A stretch of DNA of 64,000 nt from Plicaturopsis crispa FD-325 SS-3 (taxonomy: Eukaryota > Basidiomycota > Agaricomycetes > Amylocorticiales > Amylocorticiaceae), in the NCBI GenBank assembly GCA_000827205.1, contig KN832568.1, forward strand, positions 131,300-195,299. Direction: 5' to 3'. Positions 56,233-64,000 of the stretch are shown in pieces. Every line of letters begins with the position of its first letter. The first letter of the stretch is position 1. Below the pieces are notes generated by a model, which did no database searches, had not been told where the DNA came from, and saw nothing but the letters and a program-made list of their open reading frames with translations. Both the position numbers and the translations under genes were made by a program.

Positions 56233-58470
56233 GGCGAATGGAGTCGACGAGCTCGTCGTTGAGCTGTTTAGAGAAATGAAAGACACGATCCAGACGAGGA
56301 CGGGGATCTTATTTTGCGTATCTCCCGATGTCGGCGGATCTTAAACGTCGATTTCGTCGCTGGAAGAAAACAGGTGAACACAACAAATAACTGAGCAAAA
56401 CATAGCTCCTTACGGGTCGGGAAATGGTGAGCGGCGCTTGCAGCAGCCTCTGTACCGCCGGTAGATCGCACAATCGAGAGAGTATGCGTCTAGCTGCTAA
56501 ACTCAAAAGATACTTGAAGGTATAAAGTGGAAGCAAGAGGCGACAAACGCTGGGCAAGCACGCCGCCGGCGGTCAAAAGCAGATCTGAGCGGAGCTTCAA
56601 GATGTTGCGGTAACGTGTTCGAAGCGTTCTCAGATCTCTCGCGTTTCATTTATGGTTTTCGGGCCATCTTTCCCTCTCTTTTGTCTTTTTCGTCCCATAA
56701 GCACACACGGTCCTGCCTCATGGTCCTGCTGCTGGTGCTCGAGTACGGCTCTGCCGGTGCGTACATGCTCGCTCTACTTTTGCTGAAAGATATCGCATAC
56801 ACGACCCTGCGTACTAATGGGGAGCGGGCGGGATCGGGCGGGATCTCATTTTCTACTCAAACCAAGATCCAAGAGCATCGATCCCACCGATAGTCTCCGA
56901 TTGTCGATTCAGATGAACTGCCGCTTACGGCAAATGAGCGATCTCTCTTCGGCGGCGTGCGCACTGTAAATGACAGAACGCGGCCACTGCAACTGCGACT
57001 CCTGACGCAGGATGGTGGCCAATTCTGAGATACTACGAGCACAGACATGACTTGGACGCAAACAGTTTCATTTTTGCTACATATTTTTTCTATCTGTGTG
57101 CCACCTAGCGCTGTGTAACGGTAATCCTGCAAACCCGGGCGAGTCGTTCCTGAATCGCAGGTTTGGCTTTGATGGTGGCGAGATCAGCACCAGGGCGTAG
57201 AGCTGCGAATAAGTACGGACCCGAAAGAAAGGCGCAGCCCCAAAACGGGTACCCTCCAGATAGCCGTCCGTGCAAACGCCACTGCCGTCGTCGCTGAGGT
57301 CACATTCAACGCCATCTCCGCGTGCACCTCTACAGGTGCCTACATCGTCCGAGAGACATGCACCGTCAGCCATGCAGCGCGGAAAGGGCTGTAGAGAGTG
57401 TGCTGTAGACTCACTGCCTCGCCGCCCCCGACAGAAATATTCCACCCAGCCCGGGATATATGGGCGCCTTCGGGCGACCGTCGGTCGCATTCTGTGCAGT
57501 CGAAGCTGCTACTTCGGCTTCTATTTCTGTTCCATTTCCCGCTCCGGCGGGTCAAGGTAAATTCAATCAAAAGATTGTAGAAACGACGCTTGGCCGCCGC
57601 CGGGAACGACAAGAGCAGAAATATTGGTCTCAGATGTGCGACGCGCGTGGGTAGAGCCTATCTTAATAAGTATGCTTCCTCGTGGCTGAGTGCGTATTGG
57701 AGAACGTGGTACGATGGAGAACGCGGCGCCGGTGGCCATGAAATAGAATGTTGCTGACACAAGCGATGCTGCAGAGCGGCCATGCCATGTAGCGATGGGT
57801 ACACCTGGGAATTGCCCTAGGAAGTCGGGGTAGGGGAAGATCACGGCGATGTGAGGAGAAAATCGGGAGCCGCGCTTAGTACGGACGGTGACCATCGAAT
57901 ATTACACCTAGATCACAAAAAACTGAAACTAAGCTTCGTGATACAGAGCGATGGAGCAGAGACTCACGGGTAGGTTGAGCAATATCCAGGTGGTTGATTC
58001 GAAGTACTGCTGGTTGCACCGACTAGTGGGCGGAGTTTGGGCAGGGTCCAGGTGGATCATCAAAATACGGTCCTACAAGCCAAAATAAATATTCGCTTCA
58101 GCACGACCGACCGACGTGAACGGTGAGAATGTGCTCTGCTTGCACGAAACTCAGAACGCCGGTGCGCCATTGGTGTCCGCGCGACCTTCTGTGACAGACA
58201 GAAAAGAATCGGGCCCACAGCGACGAGTTGCTCAATGCCGTGAAGGCTTCGGTCGGTGAAGGTCTCAGTTAAAGACGCATAAGGTATTTCGTGAACGCGA
58301 ACGCGGATTCATTTGCCTGCCACACAACCACGACAACGTCGGCGTAAGTACTAGACAGCACCCGATGGCGTCAGTTCCTGTGTCGCAGCCGACGCGTCGT
58401 TAGTATACACCCTGTTTCTCCGGGCACAAAGACCGTATACGCACCTATCTACAACGCCACCAACATAGGC
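56233..58470. other. 2.2 kb between GATA factor and small Gly/Asn/Tyr gene
   Basis: No gene is confidently called. Two minus-strand frames deserve mention. At 57,077-57,490 there is a Cys- and Asp-containing stretch (CMADGACLSDDVGTC). At 57,563-57,895 there is a frame with a mildly hydrophobic middle and a possible upstream exon near 57,970-58,060. Neither shows a family motif. Confidence 0.4.
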
Positions 58471-58854
58471 TTACTTTCCAGTGGACTTATACACACCGCC
58501 ACTGGGCGACGTGTACTGCGCATAGCCCGACCCACTGTTGTAGTAGGTCGAGCCGTTGGTGTTGCTGTAATAGTAGCTGCCGTTGCTAAAAAATGACGCA
58601 ACATTATGAGCACTACTTTGTCCGCGAATGTGGTGGGCCATACGCACCTATTGGAGTAGTGGTAGCCACTACCGTTGCTGCCTGCGTCGCGGTGACAGTA
58701 GTGATTTCCCTGCGATGCAGACGACGCGTATAAGCGTTTTGATCGGTTAACGCGTCGATGGGGGACACTGGGGACGGACCTGACTGTTATGGCCGCTGCT
58801 GGTGACGGTGTACCCCTTGCCGGAGGAACCGCCGTTGCCACTGTTCTTGGTCAT
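58471..58854 (-). CDS. Small Gly/Asn/Ser/Tyr-rich protein
   Basis: Three exons (58854-58780, 58709-58648, 58585-58471) join in phase to 83 residues, too small and too split to stand out as one open frame. The sequence is low-complexity, with repeated NGS, YYYSN and SGSGY patterns and few charged residues, starting MTKNSGNGGSSGKGY and ending GGVYKSTGK. Tyr/Gly/Asn-rich composition resembles prion-like or phase-separating segments, but no family is recognised. The three matching splice phases, conventional introns (70 and 62 nt) and a sensible start support a real gene. Confidence 0.7.
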
Positions 58855-59343
58855 GTTTGGGGAGGTTTCGTGAGTGTTCGTGGGGGTCAATAAGTAAGAG
58901 AAAGAGAGGGGGTAGCGTTATCTGGGCGCACGGTCGCGCCTTTTGAAGGCCAGGTATTGATAGGGGTGATTATGTCTGTCCCTTTGAAATTGCAAGCCGT
59001 CGGACGGCATTCCTTACCTTTTATCTCTCCAAGTTGGTGGTAAACTAGCATGCCCCGCCTGCACGATGCTGCACCTGATTGGCCTTTTTTAGTTGGCATC
59101 TAGTGCGGAGTCGTTTTTGTGACGGTGATTCTGAAAACGTAGAACGAACTTGATGAAGTTGGTGAAGACTCGGAGGCTTGCCCACTTACGTAAAAGACAT
59201 GGCACCAGGAAGGCGGCGTGATTTCTGTCGCGTGCCATTTCGTCCAAGTTCACGGATATTCCTTGAAGTTGACCTTGAGCGCTTGAGCGCTTGAGTCTCG
59301 TATAACATTTCATAACGCGTATTTCTCTTTGCTACCTTAGAAT
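58855..59343. other. Divergent promoter region
   Basis: Genes leave in both directions from this 489-bp interval. GCGCTTGAGCGCTTGAGTC at 59,278-59,296 contains two copies of GCGCTTGA. No other element was recognised. Confidence 0.45.
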
Positions 59344-61527
59344 ATGGCTTACCCCTACGGAAACGGAAGGCGCCCCAAATTCGTGAAGTTCGCGCCTGGC
59401 GATCGTGGAGAGGGGTTACTCGACGCGTTTTATGAAGGTGCGCTACACCGCATGCCCGATGCACGATTTATCGCGTTAAATATCCGCACCGCTAGATCCA
59501 AGAGTTTTCAGAGGCAAGCCGGGGAAGAGGGGCCAAATCCACGCTTGGGGCTTATATCCGGTACGTGTGGTCTTCACGCGTTTCCGCCTTTGTCCAGATG
59601 ACTGGAGCATGTCCGCGTTCAGCATCCCGACGAGGATAACCTCCCTGAATGTAATGAGGTGCATTTGGACTGTGTGGTTTTGTCGGAAAATTGACTTTGG
59701 CCGCCAGATGATGTTATGAAGACGATGCAGCGCATGGTAAGTCGCGTCGTGGCCTGCTTCAGGGAGCATACGAGACGATGATTGCATGACTGCCAGATGG
59801 CGACCCAAATGATCTACCATAAACAAGATAGTCCAGAGAGACAGTTCATTAACGCGCTCAAGGAACGCAAGGTGAGCGTTTTCTGATTTGTGTGAGATAT
59901 TTAGACCTACGATGACACCTTGTCGCAGAGGAAGGAGCTGGCCGCCCTGGATCTCGAAGGCCGCGACAAACGCGATGTCATTATTCGTATTTACCTTGTG
60001 CAAGTAGTTCATTGGATACCTCCTTGTCTTCATGCTAATTTCCTTCGGCAGGGGGGTGAACGATGCGCAAGGGAATCCGCGTATATGGCGCCGGCTTAGA
60101 GTCTCTGGTGGCATCAAACTCAGTGTTATACAAGACAAGGTTATCGCTCCCGTCATGGGCTGGTGCGTAATACGCGGTGTCTCACTACGGCATTGGTGCT
60201 CACGAGATAACAAAGGGTTAGAAATTTCCACTGCTATTTCTTCACTCAGCTATCGGACGGCACCATGTTTGGTCCAAAGGTCCGTCCATGTCTATCTTTA
60301 CTTTCCGATTTGCGACTAATGCCCTGGAAAATCTGCCAGGACTCGGATGCGGTCGATCGATTCTCCTGGCAAAACTCGGTGCGTATTCTACCTCATCTGT
60401 CATCCAAGTCACTCCTCACATTAGCTGTGAAGATCGGCTACGACTGGATGCCCGACGACAAGTTAGCATCTGGGACATGCTCCACGGGCACGGGCTAACC
60501 GACTTCTCGTGCATAGGTACATGCTCGCACAGCTCTACGCCAAAGAGGGGGACCAAATTGGATATCTCTATGATTTCGGTGACAAGTGGTTCCACGAAAT
60601 TGAGGTTCGGTCTTCCCTTCTCACTTTGGTATGGTAACGAGTACACTGTTGATGATGGACATATAGATCGAGAAGATTATCCCCCAAGAAGAGTCCGATG
60701 GGCATATAGAAATTCTTGACGGTAAAGGCATGTGTCCTGGAGGTTAGTGTTCTCGCTACGTTTATCTGGTTATGCTGTTGCGGTGAGTAGGGCTAAATAA
60801 CCATTGCCCCAGAAAACATGCACGGAAGTTTACAGTACAACGACTTTCTCAAAGAGCTTGACTCTGCTTCACCCGCTAAAAAGTGAGTAGTCATCGTTCG
60901 TTTGCCGCCCCTCAACAGGACTAACTGGACCGGCTCGCGTATACAGAGCGGAAAAGAAACGCGAGATTCTCAGCTGCCCGAACTACAAAGAATTCGGAAA
61001 ACCACCGTCTCTCTTCAATCCCGACGCTTTCGACATCACCCAAGCCACCGAACGCCTCGCCAGCGCCCTCAGCTCCACCAACTCCGTCCGCAGCGGCGCC
61101 AAGATATACACCATGCCCATCGCTCCTACCGAGGAATTCAATGATCACAGAAGCAAAGGACTAAAGAAAGGGCAGACTATCATGAAGAATAACGTTGATG
61201 AAGACCATGGTTATTGGCAAGAGACTGTGTCAGGCGGCTCGGACAAGAAGAAAGAGTCCGTCTGCGCGTCCTGTGGAAAGCCTGGTGGTGAGGCGCTGAA
61301 GGTGTGCGGCGGGTGCCGCCAGATCATGTATGTTCTACTCAGCATTCTCATAGTCGAAGTCTCTGATGCGAATGCGACGAATGCAACAGGTATTGCTCGC
61401 CGGAACACCAGAAGGTACATAGTGGCTACTATTGATTAATGTAGCGGAGTGCTGATGCTCTGCTATGTAGGCTCATTGGACTGCCGTGCACAAGAAGCAA
61501 TGCACGCGCAATTTTTTGAAGAAATGA
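59344..61527 (+). CDS. pRiA4b ORF-3-like domain protein with C-terminal MYND finger
   Basis: From 60,052 the exons 60052-60162, 60216-60279, 60340-60378, 60433-60461, 60517-60604, 60667-60742, 60813-60882, 60947-61327, 61390-61414 and 61471-61527 join in phase. The first domain resembles the plasmid pRiA4b ORF-3-like family, with IWRRLRVSGGIKLSVIQD and IGYLYDFGDKWFHEIE as its hallmarks. The C-terminus is a MYND zinc finger: CASCGKPGG...CGGCRQIMYCSPEHQKAHW...HKKQC, a protein-interaction module. The 5' part is less sure. 59,344 starts MAYPYGNGRRPKFVKF, and RKELAALDLEGRDKRDVIIR (from 59,929) is clearly coding, but its phase does not close on the exon at 60,052, where a run of six G follows the acceptor. 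Molecular role is unknown. Confidence 0.82.
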
Positions 61528-61895
61528 ATAGTCTCTCGCATGGTAGCATGCTACACATCCGATATAATGGTATCATCCGTATACTCTGCCGTATAAATCT
61601 GACTACTAAAGTATCCAATACCATATCTTTTGTATTATAATACGCAAGGACTGTGCACCGATGTCTACCATGCACACGTCCTCTGTCTATGGTCCTTGAA
61701 TATTGAATAGATGCTGCATGTGCATATGACTGCTGTAGCCTATATTCAGGGGCTATTTCGCTCTCAGGTCTGAACGCGCTGCTAAGAATGCAACGTTCCT
61801 CTCGCGTCCTCCACACAATCGCCCTGTAACTGTATCACCGCTGTCTACAAGCCTACGTCTGCCGACCAGGTTCTACATGAGTGCTAGGGAGTAAA
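61528..61895. other. Intergenic leader of the ARP10-like gene
   Basis: A five-codon open frame starts at ATG 61,877 and ends at TAA 61,892-61,894, one base before the main ATG. If transcribed it would be an upstream frame. Nothing else was seen. Confidence 0.4.
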
Positions 61896-64000
61896 ATGTC
61901 CAACGTCCCAACTACGCCGCGTCAGAAAACCTCCTCATCCTCCACAGCACCGGCAGTAGCAGCCACCCCGACCACAGCGCGCGTAGCCAGCACCTCGCAT
62001 GCTGTCCACGCGTCTCCCCACTACTCGACGACGCGCAGGCACTCTTTGTATGGCGTGGAGGACCGTATTATCATCGATCCTGGGTCGCGGATATGGAAAG
62101 TAGGCTTCAGTGGTGAAGGCCGGCCGCGGGACGTCTTTTGTCCCGATCGTAAGGCCGGTGCAGCTCTATGGCGACTTGGAAGAGCGTCCGACCAGGTGGA
62201 GAGGGCAGAGGAGGATAGACTGCTAGCGGTGAAATTGGAGAAATACCTAAGGGCCGTGTTCCATGAGTGAGTCGCGTAATTTTAGTACTGCAGAGAGATA
62301 TCGACGACCGTTTTACTTATGTAGATCGCTGTTGACCGTGCCCAATTCACGGAAAATTATCCTGGTGGAGCATCCACTTCTTCCGTTGTATATTAAGGAG
62401 ATATTTGCCCGAATTCTTTTTGACAATCTACAGGTACGGAGACCTTGCTTGTCGCACAAACGCATACTTACTAATGGGTTGCAGGTGCCGTCCATATCGT
62501 TTGCATGCAGCCACCTGCTTTCTCTGCTAGCTGTTGGCAGAATCACGGGTCTAGTTCTCGATAGTGGACACTTAGAATCCACCGCCCTTCCCGTAAGCAA
62601 CATATTATCTGGGGAAAACAGCGCGCAATAATCTAAACAGTGGTTCCTGGTAGATATTTGCAGCCCGCCCTATATTCCCGCAACTACGAACCACTCCACT
62701 AGCAGGCTCCCGGTTGACTTCACATATCCGCGCTCTCCTTTTACTCTTCGGCACTTATCTCCCCCCTCCGACCTCACTCAGTGCCGCGGCCAATATCCCT
62801 GCCGCCAACCGCTCCACCCGCGTCCCCGAAGAAATCCTTTCCGACCCCGTCATCGAAGAAATCAAAACGCGATGCTGCTTCGTCGGCGATGTCATGGAGT
62901 CCATGCACGACACACGCGCCGCCTCCCCCTCGGATGAGTCCACCGAGTTTGATGTGCCGCCCAGCGATAGCACGGTATCCGAATCTGAGTTCTCGCATAC
63001 CTCCATGAGCCGCGACAGTACCATATCGTCCTCCCAGCGGGCGTCATCGGAGTTCTCCTCAGTCGCCGCGCACCCCCAGATGGCTGGTGCGGGGATTGAC
63101 CAGCGCCGGCATAATCGGCTTCAGGTCCTCGCTACCATGTATACGCGACATTCCACCGCAACCGACCTACATATGCGCGTCGTGCCGCCTGTTGCGCAGC
63201 AAACCGGTACAGGGCGAGGTACGCTCATAATTCCCGGCTGGATTCGAGAACGGGCAGCCGAGGTATTGTTTGAGGGTGGTGACGTCGACGAGAGCAGCGT
63301 GGCGGAAGTCATTCTGGATGCCTTGCTCAAGGTAACCGCACTTTGCGACGGTGTACAATTGCGATTACTTACACATTCCCCCAGGTACCCGTGGATCTAC
63401 GAAAAATACTAGCATCCTCTATCCTTGTAGTCGGGGGCACCTCAATGCTGCCAGGATTCATCCCGCGCCTTCATGCAGAAATTCTGAGGGCAATAGCTCC
63501 CCCTCTCTCGACTCGTCAACCCGTGCGGCCAGATAGACCGTCCCCACCTCAATATGACCGATACGGCCCCTTACGCCCCCTGATACCCTACTTCGCCATT
63601 CTAAATAACCCTTCTCCGCCACCTCCGGCCTCCGCGAGAGCAGCTGCAAACGCCGGGAAAGCACCCGCGTTCACGCCAGCGACTCTGCCGTGGGTCGGGG
63701 GCTCGCTCGCAGGGTAAGCACTCCTTCCAGCCCAACGCACCCTCCACTCTTTCTGACTTTATTCCTGTTCTACCTCATCTGTAGATCGATGAAAACCGGT
63801 GGTGTAGAGGTGCCGCGGGAGAAATGGGACGAGGCGGATCCGAGCGCCCGCGACCCCGATATGAGCGTGGACATCTCGTCCGCCGAGTCCGCATCGAGAG
63901 ACGTGTTGCCGGATTGGACGAGGACGCCCTTGCCGGTGGGTGCGCCGTCTGTGGCAGCAGCAGCAACGGCAACGGGCGCGCACATCGCTGTGACTGCTCC
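61896..64000 (+). CDS. ARP10: Actin-related protein 10 (dynactin subunit), 3' end beyond the window
   Basis: Exons 61896-62266, 62325-62433, 62485-62592, 62654-63331, 63385-63713 and 63785 onward join in phase, and the last runs off the window. After a Ser/Thr-rich N-terminus, DRIIIDPGSRIWKVGFSGEG is the phosphate-1 segment of the actin fold. VPNSRKIILVEHPLLP, ITGLVLDSGHLESTALP (phosphate-2 region) and SSILVVGGTSMLPGF (adenosine region) follow in order. Arp10/Arp11 caps the pointed end of the dynactin filament and helps dynein bind cargo. Long low-complexity insertions (about residues 245-300 and the Pro/Ala stretch near 500) are larger than in animal Arp11. The assignment rests on motif order; another divergent Arp is possible. 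Confidence 0.8.

Noticed and set aside
59476-60231. 251-codon minus-strand frame
   Set aside because: It lies antisense to clearly coding exons of the pRiA4b/MYND gene and has no recognisable motif.

Overview
The window looks like nuclear DNA of a mushroom-forming basidiomycete (Agaricomycete, possibly a polypore). Protein genes are split by many 45-70 nt GT-AG introns with CTRAC-type branch points. The families present (GH79, S10 carboxypeptidase, Crz1, GATA, PalI/Rim9, TauD-like and NB-ARC/TPR proteins) are typical of such fungi. There is a spliceosomal U6 snRNA gene. No operons, CRISPR arrays, tRNAs or rRNAs were seen. The species cannot be told from the sequence. Exon models were checked by splice phase, and all but three close in frame to the stop.

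Layout. 0.8-6.3 kb: two plus-strand basidiomycete genes of unknown function. 7.2-9.6 kb (-): a Crz1-type calcineurin-pathway zinc-finger factor. 14.1-14.2 kb (-): U6 snRNA. 14.6-17.9 kb (-): the mRNA cap quality-control nuclease RAI1, with a 977-nt repeat-filled intron. 18.1-21.5 kb: minisatellites, many of exactly 22 bp, interrupted by a 20-N gap whose flanks are the same 324 bp (an unmerged contig overlap). 22.7-26.0 kb (-): an NB-ARC/TPR NLR-like gene that is strongly CpG-depleted and carries a 264-bp TIR element inside one TPR repeat. 26-28.3 kb: more repeats related to the first block. 29-30.6 kb (-): a Whi5/Nrm1-type G1/S repressor. 31.5-33.9 kb: decayed carboxypeptidase and CK1-like kinase copies. 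34.6-35.5 kb (+): PalI/Rim9. 35.7-36.9 kb: a Mutator-like non-autonomous element with a perfect 9-bp target-site duplication. 37.4-39.4 kb (+): an MFS sugar/quinate transporter. 39.7-42.0 kb (-): an intact serine carboxypeptidase. 42.4-43.7 kb (-): a peroxisomal crotonase ending in SKL. 47.1-48.6 kb (+): a TauD-type dioxygenase. 49.1-50.2 kb (+): a conserved unknown. 50.4-53.1 kb (-): a GH79 glycosidase with micro-exons. 53.8-56.2 kb (-): a GATA factor. 58.5-58.9 kb (-): a small Gly/Asn/Tyr-rich protein. 59.3-61.5 kb (+): a pRiA4b-ORF3-like/MYND protein. 61.9 kb to the end (+): the actin-related protein ARP10, cut by the window edge.

The genes do not form one pathway. 37-53 kb is rich in nutrient-acquisition functions (sugar uptake, secreted protease and glycosidase, fatty-acid and sulfonate breakdown). 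9.6-36.9 kb is the accessory, repeat-rich part. The most unusual object is the NLR-like gene. Its inserted element has ends that read GT...AG on the coding strand, so removal as an intron would keep the TPR frame and add only three codons. No retroviral, LTR or other capsid-bearing element was recognised.
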